Positions 49,201 to 57,610 of a stretch of 64,000 nucleotides of DNA are shown here, one piece after another. Source of the stretch: CAWCKS01 sp963763485 (GTDB lineage Bacteria > Pseudomonadota > Alphaproteobacteria > Rhizobiales > Xanthobacteraceae); assembly GCA_963763485.1 (NCBI GenBank), contig CAVXOW010000008.1, positions 744,001 through 808,000 of the forward strand, in the 5' to 3' direction. Numbering within the stretch: the stretch's first letter is position 1; each line of letters begins with the position of its first letter. Both the position numbers and the translations under genes were made by a program. Below the pieces are notes generated by a model, which saw nothing but the letters and a program-made list of their open reading frames with translations, was not told the origin of the DNA and searched no databases.

Positions 49201-49204
49201 GCGC

Positions 49205-49543
49205 TTAGGCTGGCGGCCGCAGCAGGGGATTTGGCCGGCCTAACGGTGCGCCTGGCCTGGTTGCCAATTCGGCACGGGCCGCCGCCGCATCGGCCTCGTG
49301 GCGGCGCGCGGCCCGGCGCCAGTGCCCCTGCCTGATCCAGGTCGCGATGCCGCCGGCCACGACGCCTGCGATCATCGACAGCAGGATGACGACGAACAGC
49401 GGCAGGTCGATACTGAGCGACGGGTCTGTTGAATTGAAGGCATCGAACGACACCGTCACCCAATGGCGATTGGCGACGGCGAAGATCACGAGGATCACCG
49501 CCAGCGGCAACAGGATCGCAAAGTTGATGATCTTCCGGACCAT
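49205..49543 (-). CDS. lapA: LapA-domain (DUF1049) membrane protein
   Basis: The 112-residue protein from ATG 49543 has two membrane helices (IINFAILLPLAVILVIFAVAN and IDLPLFVVILLSMIAGVVAGGIATWI). A cytoplasmic tail rich in Arg and Ala follows. LapA-like proteins take part in lipopolysaccharide assembly regulation in other bacteria. The role in this lineage is inferred. It sits between ihfB and trpF, as in many alphaproteobacteria. Confidence 0.8.
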   Translation of the reverse strand: MVRKIINFAILLPLAVILVIFAVANRHWVTVSFDAFNSTDPSLSIDLPLFVVILLSMIAGVVAGGIATWIRQGHWRRAARRHEADAAAARAELATRPGAPLGRPNPLLRPPA

Positions 49544-49572
49544 GACACTCCGGACGAGACGGATTGGGCGCC

Positions 49573-49872
49573 TCAGGCGCCTTCCATCTTGCTGTCGCGG
49601 TTGAGCCGCTCGCGCATTTCCTTGCCGGTCTTGAAGAACGGCACGCACTTCTGGTCGACCGGCACGTGCTCGCCGGTGCGCGGATTGCGCCCCGATCGTG
49701 CCGGGCGATTCTTCACCGAAAATGCGCCAAAACCGCGCAGTTCGACGCGATCACCGCGCGCCAGCGCGGCGACGATTTCATCGAGAATAGCGTTAACGAT
49801 GTTTTCGACGTCCCGCTGATAGAGATGCGGGCTGTGCTCTGCAATGCGTTGAACAAGCTCGGATTTGATCAT
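49573..49872 (-). CDS. ihfB: integration host factor beta subunit
   Basis: IHF-beta forms a DNA-bending heterodimer with IHF-alpha. The 99-residue protein has the HU/IHF fold: MIKSELVQRIAEHSPHLYQRDVENIVNAILDEIVAAL, then RVELRGFGAFSVKNRPAR and the DNA-clasping arm RSGRNPRTGEHVPV. The location between sppA and lapA is common in the group. Confidence 0.95.
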   Translation of the reverse strand: MIKSELVQRIAEHSPHLYQRDVENIVNAILDEIVAALARGDRVELRGFGAFSVKNRPARSGRNPRTGEHVPVDQKCVPFFKTGKEMRERLNRDSKMEGA

Positions 49873-50043
49873 CGGAACGGGTGCCTGACCGTTAATAATT
49901 CCATTTCCGTGAAAAGTGATTGCACTGTCAAGACGATAATTGAAATTCGGACGCAGATTAAAGCACTTGTGGCACCCCTGCCGCCATGGCGGGGTGAGGC
50001 CGGCAGCTTTGCAGGCTCAAGTTTCGCGCGGCGGAACTCAGGA

Positions 50044-51024
50044 TCAGTTGGTCCCGCCGGGCTGCCACAATGCGAGCAAGCCCTCCAGGCCGAGACGATC
50101 GACCGCGGCGATCGTGCCGGTCGCGCTGAGCCGTTGTGCCAGACCCTCGAGGCCGACCGCCTCGAGCGTCATCGAGGCGGCAAGCCGCAGGAAGCTCATG
50201 TCGCTGAAGCGCGGCGCCAGCCGATAATCCCGCACCGGCGTGCTGGCCGAAATCTTCTTCTCGGTCGCGAGCCAGGCCACGGCCGCGGTCTCGTCGCCAA
50301 GCTCGTCGACCAGCTTCAAGGGCACCGCCTGACGGCCGGTGAAGACGCGGCCGTCGGCGACTTTCTCCAGCGTCGGATCGTCCATGCCACGGCGGGTTTT
50401 CACGAGATCCTTGAACCAGGCGTAGGAATCCTTGACGAGTTCGTCGAGCGCAGCCCGGGCCTCGGGACTGGTCGGCTCAAAACCGTTGGGCGCGGCCTTC
50501 AACGGCGAGGATTTCACCTCCTCGACCTTGACGCCGACCGTCTTCATCAGGTCGCCGAAGTTCGGATACTGCACGAGCACGCCGATCGAGCCGACCAGCG
50601 AGGTGCTTTGCGCCACGATGTGATCGGCCGACAGCGCCGCGATATAGGCACCCGACGCGCACAGACCGTCGACCACGACGACCACGGGCTTCTTCGCCCT
50701 GAGCCGCGTCAGCGCGTCGTAAAGCTGCTCGGAGCCGGCGGTGGTGCCGCCCGGTGAGTTGACGTGGATGATCACCGCTTTGGCCGACGAACGGCCGAGC
50801 CGGTCGAGCGCCTGCACGCGCTCGCTGTTCGAGGTGATGAGACCTTCGATGGTGATGCGCGCGATTGCGTTGGTGGTCGAGAACGCGCGCCGCGCCGACG
50901 GCGTCGCGAGCAACGCAAGGCCGAGCACGATGGCGACGCCAAGCACCGCGGCGCTGACGCGCCAGAAGGTGAGCTTGCGGCGCATGCGGCGGCGATCGAC
51001 GATCAGATCGGCTTCGTAGGACAT
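50044..51024 (-). CDS. sppA: signal peptide peptidase SppA
   Basis: SppA degrades leftover signal peptides in the membrane. The 326-residue protein has one N-terminal helix (about residues 21-40). The nucleophile Ser124 is in VVVDGLCASGAYIAAL and the general-base Lys176 in VKSSPLKAAPNGF. It matches the shorter, single-domain bacterial form rather than the long E. coli type. It is downstream of rpsA, separated by a terminator. Confidence 0.92.
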   Translation of the reverse strand: MSYEADLIVDRRRMRRKLTFWRVSAAVLGVAIVLGLALLATPSARRAFSTTNAIARITIEGLITSNSERVQALDRLGRSSAKAVIIHVNSPGGTTAGSEQLYDALTRLRAKKPVVVVVDGLCASGAYIAALSADHIVAQSTSLVGSIGVLVQYPNFGDLMKTVGVKVEEVKSSPLKAAPNGFEPTSPEARAALDELVKDSYAWFKDLVKTRRGMDDPTLEKVADGRVFTGRQAVPLKLVDELGDETAAVAWLATEKKISASTPVRDYRLAPRFSDMSFLRLAASMTLEAVGLEGLAQRLSATGTIAAVDRLGLEGLLALWQPGGTN

Positions 51025-51159
51025 TTTTTCGGCCTCACCCTTGCGATCGCACCGCGCGACCGGCGCCCGCGACTTTCATCCATTGAGTTGCAATATGAAG
51101 AAATCATGGTCGGGAAACAACAAGTGCAACGAACACTTTTCTGAAAAGCCGTCAGAAAC

Positions 51160-51190
51160 GAAAGAGCCCCAGCCTACTGGCCGGGGCTCT
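51160..51190 (-). terminator. intrinsic terminator after rpsA
   Basis: AGAGCCCC (51163-51170) pairs with GGGGCTCT (51183-51190), with a further GCC/GGC pairing inside. On the minus strand the hairpin is followed by TTTCGTTT. It ends the rpsA transcript, about 40 bases past its stop. Confidence 0.8.
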
Positions 51191-51230
51191 GCGTTTCAAA
51201 CAAGCTTGAATAGACTCACTTGTCCTTGTC

Positions 51231-52951
51231 TTACTTGTCCTTGTCCTGCGCGCCGCGCTGCTTGAGCGCGGTGCCGAGAATATCGCCAAGCGTCGCGCCC
51301 GAATCGGACGAGCCGTACTGGGCGATCGCTTCCTTCTCTTCGGCGACCTCAAGCGCCTTGATCGACACCTGGACCTTGCGGGCCTTCTTGTCGAACTGGA
51401 TGACGCGGGCGTCGACCTTCTCGCCGACCGCAAAGCGTTCGGAGCGCTGCTCCGAGCGGTCGCGCGCGAGTTCCGAACGCTTGATGAAGGTGGTGAAGTC
51501 GGTGCCGACGATCTTGACGTCGATGCCGCCTTCCTTGACGTCGATGATCTCGCAAGTGACCACCGCGCCCTTCTTGACGTCGCCGGGTTCCGCGAATGGA
51601 TCGCCTTCGAGCTGCTTGATGCCGAGCGAGATGCGCTCCTTCTCGACATCGACGTCGAGCACAACAGCCTTGACGATGTCGCTCTTCTTGAAGTTGTCGA
51701 TGACCTGCTCGCCCGGCAGCTTCCAGTCGAGATCCGACAGGTGGACCATGCCGTCGACGTCGCCATCCAGCCCGAGGAACAGCCCGAACTCGGTCTTGTT
51801 CTTGACCTCGCCCTCGACCACCGCACCGACCGGATACTTCTCGACGAACACCTCCCACGGATTGCGCATGGTCTGCTTCAGGCCGAGCGAGATGCGGCGC
51901 TTGACGGCGTCGACCTCGAGCACCTGCACCTCAACCTCCTGCGAGGTCGAGACGATCTTGCCGGGGTGCATGTTCTTCTTGGTCCACGACATCTCGGAGA
52001 CGTGGATCAGGCCTTCGATGCCCGGCTCCAGCTCGACGAAGGCGCCGTAGTCGGTGATGTTGGTGACACGGCCCTTGATGCGCGCGCCGAGCGGATATTT
52101 GCCCTCGATGCCCTGCCACGGATCGTCCAAGCAGCTGCTTCATGCCGAGCGAGATGCGGTGCGTCTCGTGGTTGATCTTGATGATCTTGACCTTGACGGT
52201 CTGACCGATCGCCAAAACTTCGCTCGGGTGATTGACCCTGCGCCAGGCGATGTCGGTGACGTGCAACAGGCCGTCGATGCCGCCGAGGTCGACGAACGCA
52301 CCGTAGTCGGTGATGTTCTTGACGACGCCGTCGATGACCTGACCCTCTTCGAGGTTCTGCACCAGCTCCTGGCGCTGCTCGGCGCGGGTCTCTTCCAGCA
52401 CGGTGCGGCGCGAGACGACGATGTTGCCGCGGCGGCGATCCATCTTGAGGATCTGGAACGGCTGCGGGTTGTTCATCAGCGGACCGACGTCGCGGATCGG
52501 ACGGATGTCGACCTGCGAGCGCGGCAGGAAGGCGACGGCGCCGTCGAGGTCGACGGTGAAGCCGCCCTTGACCTGGTTGAAGATGACGCCCGACACCTTC
52601 TCGTTGTTCTGGAACGCCTTCTCGAGCTTGCCCCAGCTCTCTTCGCGGCGCGCCTTGTCGCGCGACAGCACGGCTTCTCCAAGCGCGTTCTCGATGCGAT
52701 CGAGGAACACCTCGACCTCGTCACCCACTTTAAGCTGGCTCTCACGTCCCGGACCGTTGAACTCACGCAGCGCGACGCGACCCTCGGTCTTCAGGCCGAC
52801 GTCGATGACGGCCATGTCCTTCTCGATCGCAACGACGGTGCCCTTGATGACCGAGCTTTCCTGCAAGTCCGCCCGAGCCGAAGGACTCTTCGAGCATGGC
52901 GGAAAAATCTTCTTTCGACGGGTTGTATGAGTCAGCGGTGACAGAAGCCAT
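51231..52951 (-). CDS. rpsA: 30S ribosomal protein S1 (two frameshifts in this sequence)
   Basis: S1 helps ribosomes bind mRNA and has six S1 domains. The start ATG 52951 gives MASVTADSYNPSKEDFSAML. The first shift is near 52870: removing one G in TCGGGCGGACTTG (minus strand) joins EESFGSG to LQESSVIKGTVVAIEKDMAVIDVGLKTEG. The second is near 52130: removing one G in CTGCTTGGACGATC joins GMKQLL to DPWQGIEGKYPLGARIKG. S1 repeats such as VKNITDYGAFVDLGGIDGLLHVTDIAW and VTNITDYGAFVELEPGIEGLIHVSEMSW are well conserved. The gene is considered essential, so base errors are likely. Corrected length is about 572 residues. Confidence 0.93.
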
Positions 52952-53089
52952 TTGTTCTCCGGTTAGTTCAAACTTTCGGGGTTGCGTTCCACAACGATCA
53001 AGCAAGCCAGGCGGTTTCTTGCGCATTCTGCGCGATACGTTCCGCACACCCTGCCGCCCGCTCGCGCTTCCGAAATATCGGAAGACACG

Positions 53090-53112
53090 AAAACGGCCGG
53101 CTTGAGGCCAGC
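53090..53112 (-). terminator. weak intrinsic terminator after cmk
   Basis: On the minus strand GCTGGC and GCCGGC pair across a five-base loop, with one G-U pair, followed by CGTTTT. The hairpin lies 80-100 bases past the cmk stop in the 241-base gap to rpsA. The rest of that gap should hold the rpsA promoter, but no clear box pair was found. Confidence 0.45.
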
Positions 53113-53192
53113 ATGATCTTTGCGATGAATTGCGTGCCCGGACGCTCAGATCGAAGCGGTGGAGCCGGCTTACCTCCAATGACGGCGGGTGT

Positions 53193-53831
53193 TTATGACC
53201 CCGGCCGGCCGGCTCGGACGGCCTCGACAATGTCGATGGCGGCCCGGACGGCGCCTTCTATATCCAACAGGGAGGTATCGAGCAAGCGCGCATCCGGCGC
53301 CGGTTTCAGGGGCGCCGCGGCCCGATTGCGGTCCCGTTCATCGCGGCTCTTGATGTCGGCGAGCACGGCGGCCTCATCGACCGTCTCGCCCCGCGCCAAG
53401 ATCTCCTGGGCTCGCCGTTTGGCCCGGACCTCAGGCGAAGCGACGACAAAAATCTTAACGTCGGCGTTGGGGCAGATGACGGTGCCGATATCGCGACCAT
53501 CCAACACCGCTCCGGGCGGATGGCTGGCAAAATCACGCTGAAAATCGAGCAAAGCGGCCCGCACACCGGCAAAAACCGAGATCACCGAGGCTGCCTGACC
53601 CACCGCGTCGGTCTTGAGCGCGGGATTGCCGAGCTGGCCGGCATCGAGCGCGACGGCGGCCGCCGTCGCCCGCGCCTCGTCGGTCAGCGCGCAACCGGCG
53701 TCGATCAGGCTCTTCGCTACGGCACGGTAGATCAAGCCGGTATCGAGATGGCGGTAGCCGTAATGCGCCGCGAGGCGCTTGCCGAGTGTGCCCTTGCCGG
53801 AGGCGGCCGGTCCGTCGATGGCGATGATCAC
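53193..53831 (-). CDS. cmk: cytidylate kinase
   Basis: Cmk phosphorylates CMP and dCMP. The P-loop is IIAIDGPAASGKGTLGKRLAAHYG at the start. The NMP-binding part has YRHLDTGLIYRAVA and AVLDGRDIGTVICPNADVKIFVVASPEVRAKRR. The 212-residue length is normal. Its ATG overlaps the aroA stop by four bases, and the aroA-cmk-rpsA order is widely conserved. Confidence 0.96.
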   Translation of the reverse strand: MIIAIDGPAASGKGTLGKRLAAHYGYRHLDTGLIYRAVAKSLIDAGCALTDEARATAAAVALDAGQLGNPALKTDAVGQAASVISVFAGVRAALLDFQRDFASHPPGAVLDGRDIGTVICPNADVKIFVVASPEVRAKRRAQEILARGETVDEAAVLADIKSRDERDRNRAAAPLKPAPDARLLDTSLLDIEGAVRAAIDIVEAVRAGRPGS

Positions 53832-55165
53832 TTAAGCTCGGCTCCAAAACCCTGCATCAGCGGCACGAAGTTCGGAAAGCTGGTGGCAATGAAGCTCATG
53901 TCGTCGACCTTCACGCCGGTATCTGCGGCAAGGCCCATTACCAAGGCCGACATCGCGATGCGATGGTCCATGTGGGTTGCGACCAGGCCGCCGCCGGGTA
54001 CGTGACCGCGACCCTCGACGATCAAATCGTCGCCGGAGATTTCGACCTTCACACCATTGACCCGCAGCATGTCCGCGGTCGCCGCGAGCCGATCGGATTC
54101 CTTGACCCGCAGCTCCTGCAGGCCGCGCATCGTAGTGGTTCCTTCGGCGAACGCAGCGGCCACCGCAAGCACGACATATTCGTCGATCATCGACGGCGCG
54201 CGCTCCGGCGGCACTTCGACGCCGCGCAGCTTCGACGACCGGATGCGGAAATCGGCCATCGGTTCGCCGGCATCGCCGCGCCTGTTGAGTTCCTCAATAT
54301 TGGCGCCCATTTCGCGCAATGTCGTGAACAGGCCGGTGCGCAGCGGATTGGTCATGACGTCGGTCAGCACGATATCGGAATCGGCAAGCACCAGCGCCGC
54401 GACGATGGGGAATGCCGCCGACGAGGGATCGGCGGGCACCACGACGGGGGCGCCGGCAAGTTCCGGCTGTCCGGTCAGGGAAATCTTGCGGCCGTGTGCG
54501 CCTTCGTTCTCGACCATCACGGTGGCACCAAAATGCCGCAGCATCAGCTCGGTGTGGTCGCGGCTTGCTTCTTTCTCGATCACCGTGGTCACACCGGGCG
54601 CCGCAAGCCCGGCAAGTAGCACCGCAGACTTGATCTGCGCCGACGCCGCCGGCGTGCGGTAGACGATCGGGATCGGATCACGCGCCCCGGCCAGCGTCAG
54701 CGGCAGCCTGCCGCCCTCGCCGACCAAAGAGACCTTGGCGCCCATCTGCTCCAGTGGATCGAATATCCGCCGCATCGGCCGCTTGCGCAGCGACGCGTCG
54801 CCGTCGAACGTCGCCGAGATCGGCGCACCGGCCACGGCGCCCATGACGAGCCGACAGCCGGTGCCGGAATTGCCGAAATCCAGCGGCTTTTCGGGCGCAG
54901 CGAAGCCGGACACCCCGACGCCGCGAACTGACCAATTCCCCTCTCCCGTGCGCTCGACCTTGGCGCCAAGCGCCCGCATCGCTTGCGCGGTGTTGAGGAC
55001 ATCTTCCCCCTCGAGCAGGCCCGAAATCCGGGTTTCGCCGACCGCCAGCGCCCCGAGAATCAAGGCCCGCTGCGAGATCGACTTGTCGCCGGGGACCTGG
55101 GCCCGACCGCCTAAGGCGGAACTCGGCCGGGCCTCCATCGGGCGCGGGCTGGCGGAATGTGGCAT
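53828..55165 (-). CDS. aroA: 3-phosphoshikimate 1-carboxyvinyltransferase (EPSP synthase)
   Basis: AroA makes EPSP, the sixth step of aromatic amino acid synthesis. The 445-residue protein has QVPGDKSISQRALILGALA near the start and LDFGNSGTGCRLVMGAVAG, followed by TFDGDASLRKRPM. DEYVVLAVAAAFAEGTTTMRGLQELRVKESDRLAA and GDDLIVEGRG are also present. The layout resembles class II enzymes of alphaproteobacteria, with Gly in the NSGTG loop. It is coupled to cmk. Confidence 0.96.
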   Translation of the reverse strand: MPHSASPRPMEARPSSALGGRAQVPGDKSISQRALILGALAVGETRISGLLEGEDVLNTAQAMRALGAKVERTGEGNWSVRGVGVSGFAAPEKPLDFGNSGTGCRLVMGAVAGAPISATFDGDASLRKRPMRRIFDPLEQMGAKVSLVGEGGRLPLTLAGARDPIPIVYRTPAASAQIKSAVLLAGLAAPGVTTVIEKEASRDHTELMLRHFGATVMVENEGAHGRKISLTGQPELAGAPVVVPADPSSAAFPIVAALVLADSDIVLTDVMTNPLRTGLFTTLREMGANIEELNRRGDAGEPMADFRIRSSKLRGVEVPPERAPSMIDEYVVLAVAAAFAEGTTTMRGLQELRVKESDRLAATADMLRVNGVKVEISGDDLIVEGRGHVPGGGLVATHMDHRIAMSALVMGLAADTGVKVDDMSFIATSFPNFVPLMQGFGAELK

Positions 55166-55340
55166 GAACGGGTTCTCCCGGTGGCGGCTCGGCGAGGTCT
55201 CAGGATGGCGGCGGTCCTAACACGGGCATGCCGGTCCGTCACGGTTCTGGTCCGAAAACCAGTGGCTTTCGCTATTGACAGCGCCACCTCAACTAGCCAA
55301 GTGAAGCACCGTTTTTCCAGAACCCTCCAGGATTTCCGAC

Positions 55341-55736
55341 GTGGCTAAACCCGAGCTTGGAATCAAGCGTCTTTGCGCCAGTTGTGGCGCCAAGTTCTAC
55401 GACCTGAGCAAGTCTCCGATCGTGTGCCCGAAGTGCAGCACCGTGTACGAAGTCACGCTGCCGCGTGCCAGGTCCGACGGGCGCGGAGCAGCCGCCGCTG
55501 CAATCGTTCCCGAGCCTGCGGCCGCCGAGGTCGAGACGGTGTCGCTCGAAGAAGCGGATGCCGAGGCGACCGGACAGGTCAAGGCCGAGGTGCCCGAGTC
55601 GGTCGACGACATCGAGGTCGATGAGCCGATCGAGGATGACGACGATGATGATTCGACCTTCATCGCCGAGGAGGAAGAGGGCGACGACGATGTCACCGAC
55701 ATCATCGGTGACGTCACCGATGACGAGGAGACTTAA
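55341..55736 (+). CDS. TIGR02300 family zinc-ribbon protein
   Basis: The 131-residue protein begins with MAKPELGIKRLCASCGAKFYDLSKSPIVCPKCSTVYEV. This holds two CxxC pairs, CASC and CPKC, that can bind one zinc. The rest is low-complexity and very acidic (IEDDDDDDSTFIAEEEEGDDD). The family is found in alphaproteobacteria next to aroA or a tRNA. Function is not known, and binding to RNA or a basic partner is only a guess. Confidence 0.9.
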   Translation: MAKPELGIKRLCASCGAKFYDLSKSPIVCPKCSTVYEVTLPRARSDGRGAAAAAIVPEPAAAEVETVSLEEADAEATGQVKAEVPESVDDIEVDEPIEDDDDDDSTFIAEEEEGDDDVTDIIGDVTDDEET

Positions 55737-55830
55737 GGTCGCTTTCGAAGTATGATGTTGAGGGCTCGCTGCATGACCCACCGTGCAGCCGAGATTTTTC
55801 AGCACCGCGATGCGGTGTCTTGAGGCGACG

Positions 55831-55906
<76 letters not shown>

Positions 55907-55907
55907 C

Positions 55908-56028
55908 CTTCGCTTGCTTCGCAAGCTTCGGCTCGGCAAGCCACACCGGACTCTCGTGGCGAAGCAAGCGAAGGCTGCCGCGCCGAAGCCCGGAAGGGCG
56001 AAGGCGGGCCGCGTAGCCGGGCTTCTGA
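55908..56028. repeat. inverted repeat element between tRNA-Ala and the GIY-YIG gene
   Basis: GCCTTCGCTTGCTTCGC at 55908-55924 and GCGAAGCAAGCGAAGGC near 55959-55975 are exact complements. A second GC-rich palindromic part (GAAGCCCGGAAGGGCG...GGCCGCGTAGCCGGGCTTC) runs up to the start codon of the next gene. The element therefore directly precedes a small nuclease gene. Confidence 0.75.
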
Positions 56029-56029
56029 G

Positions 56030-56266
56030 ATGAAATACGTCTACATTCTCGAAAGCCTCGACGCCGAACACTTCTACACCGGTATCACCGAAGACTTGCG
56101 CGCTCGCTTGGCCGCTCACAACGCGGGCGAGGTGCCGCATACATCAAAGTACCGACCATGGCGTCTGAAGACCTACGTCGCGTTCGGCGACGAACAACAA
56201 GCAGTCGCCTTTGAAAAGTACCTGAAGACGGCTTCGGGCCGCGCGTTTGCGAAGAAGCGCCTGTAA
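56030..56266 (+). CDS. small GIY-YIG domain nuclease-like protein
   Basis: The 78-residue protein is a single GIY-YIG domain: MKYVYILESLDAEHFYTGITEDLRARLAAHNAGEV, then the helix with AVAFEKYLKTASGRAFAKKRL. YIL and YTG stand for the GIY-YIG strands, Arg in RARLAAHN and Glu in FEKYL fit the metal site. The start ATG 56030 lies at the end of a repeat. Such stand-alone genes are common in Bradyrhizobium next to repeats, and their role is unknown. Confidence 0.85.
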   Translation: MKYVYILESLDAEHFYTGITEDLRARLAAHNAGEVPHTSKYRPWRLKTYVAFGDEQQAVAFEKYLKTASGRAFAKKRL

Positions 56267-56310
56267 TGCTTTAAATCGCCGTCCGTTTCTTCAACCACAG
56301 CAAACCACTC

Positions 56311-57519
56311 ATGCCCTCCTCACTCCCTCTCGGCGCCATCGCAGGCCTGCGCGTCATCGATCTCACGCGCGTGCTCGGCGGGCCCTACTGCACGCAAATC
56401 CTCGGCGATCACGGCGCCGAGATCATCAAGATCGAGCCGCCGGCCGGCGACGAGACGCGCGACTGGGCGCCGGTGCTTCCCGAGACCGGCTCGGCTTATT
56501 TCAACGGCGCGAATCGCAACAAGCGTTCGCTCGGCCTCGACCTCACCAAGCCGCGCGGCCGCGACGTGCTGATGCGGCTGCTCGGGAACGCCGACGTGCT
56601 GATCGAGAACTTCAAGCCCGGCACGCTCGACAAGTGGGGCATCGGCAACGCGTTGCTGCGCGAGAAATTTCCGCGGCTGATCCACTGCCGTATCTCCGGC
56701 TTCGGCGGCGACGGGCCGCGCGGCGGCCAGCCGGGCTATGACGCGATCGTGCAGGCGATGGCCGGCATGATCGCCGCCAACGGCTCGCCGGAAGGCGGGC
56801 CGACCCGGATCGGCATTCCTGTCGTCGATCTCACGACCGGACTCTACGCGACGATCGGAATTTTGATGGCGCTGCTCGAACGGCAGACATCAGGCCGCGG
56901 ACAGTTCGTCGAAGCGACGCTGTTCGAGACCGGCCTCTCGATCATGCATCCGCATGCGTCGAACTATTTCTTCACCGGCAAGACTCCGGTGCCCACCGGG
57001 AATCCGCATCCATCGCTCGCGCCCTACGAATTGTTTCAGACCCGCGACGGCCCGATCTTCATCGGCGTCGGCAATGACGGCACCTTCAAGAAGCTGTGCC
57101 AGGAGATCGGCAGGGAAGATCTCGCAGCCGATCCGCGCTTCACCACCAACCGCAGCCGCATCGACAATCGCGACGCGATGCGGATCGAGATCGAGAAGGT
57201 TTTTAAGGATTTCGATCGCGATGCGCTGTGTGACCGGCTGCTCGCGGCCGGCCTGCCGGCCGGGCCGATCCAGTCGATCGACAAGGCGCTGGAGAGTCCG
57301 CACAGCAAGGCACGCGGCGATGTGGTCGCCAAGGACTGGTACAAGGGTGTTGCATCTCCGGTGCGCTTCGAGCGCAACAAGGCGAGCCTGCGCTACGCGC
57401 CGCCGCGGTTCAGCGAACACGCGGCGGATATTTTAAAGGAAGCGGGACTAGGCGAGACGGAAATCGCCGAGCTGACCGCCGAGGGTGTGGTCTGCAAGGC
57501 CAGAAAGGGCGCGCAGTAA
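56311..57519 (+). CDS. CaiB/BaiF family CoA-transferase (class III)
   Basis: Class III CoA-transferases move CoA between organic acids through an Asp-bound intermediate. The 402-residue protein has LRVIDLTRVLGGPYCTQILGDHGAEIIKIEPPAGDETRDW at the start. The catalytic Asp173 is in IGIPVVDLTTGLYATIGILMALLERQ. NPHPSLAPYELFQTRDGPIFIGVGND and DVVAKDW are typical. Formyl-CoA or succinyl-CoA transfer is possible, but the acid cannot be read from the sequence. Confidence 0.9.
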   Translation: MPSSLPLGAIAGLRVIDLTRVLGGPYCTQILGDHGAEIIKIEPPAGDETRDWAPVLPETGSAYFNGANRNKRSLGLDLTKPRGRDVLMRLLGNADVLIENFKPGTLDKWGIGNALLREKFPRLIHCRISGFGGDGPRGGQPGYDAIVQAMAGMIAANGSPEGGPTRIGIPVVDLTTGLYATIGILMALLERQTSGRGQFVEATLFETGLSIMHPHASNYFFTGKTPVPTGNPHPSLAPYELFQTRDGPIFIGVGNDGTFKKLCQEIGREDLAADPRFTTNRSRIDNRDAMRIEIEKVFKDFDRDALCDRLLAAGLPAGPIQSIDKALESPHSKARGDVVAKDWYKGVASPVRFERNKASLRYAPPRFSEHAADILKEAGLGETEIAELTAEGVVCKARKGAQ

Positions 57520-57610
57520 TTCTTGCGCGAGCACGGCTCATAAGGTGCGACGGCTTCCGGCTTGAACCGGCCTGTGCCATGGTCAGACCCAAGAGCAAGG
57601 GAGCTTCGCG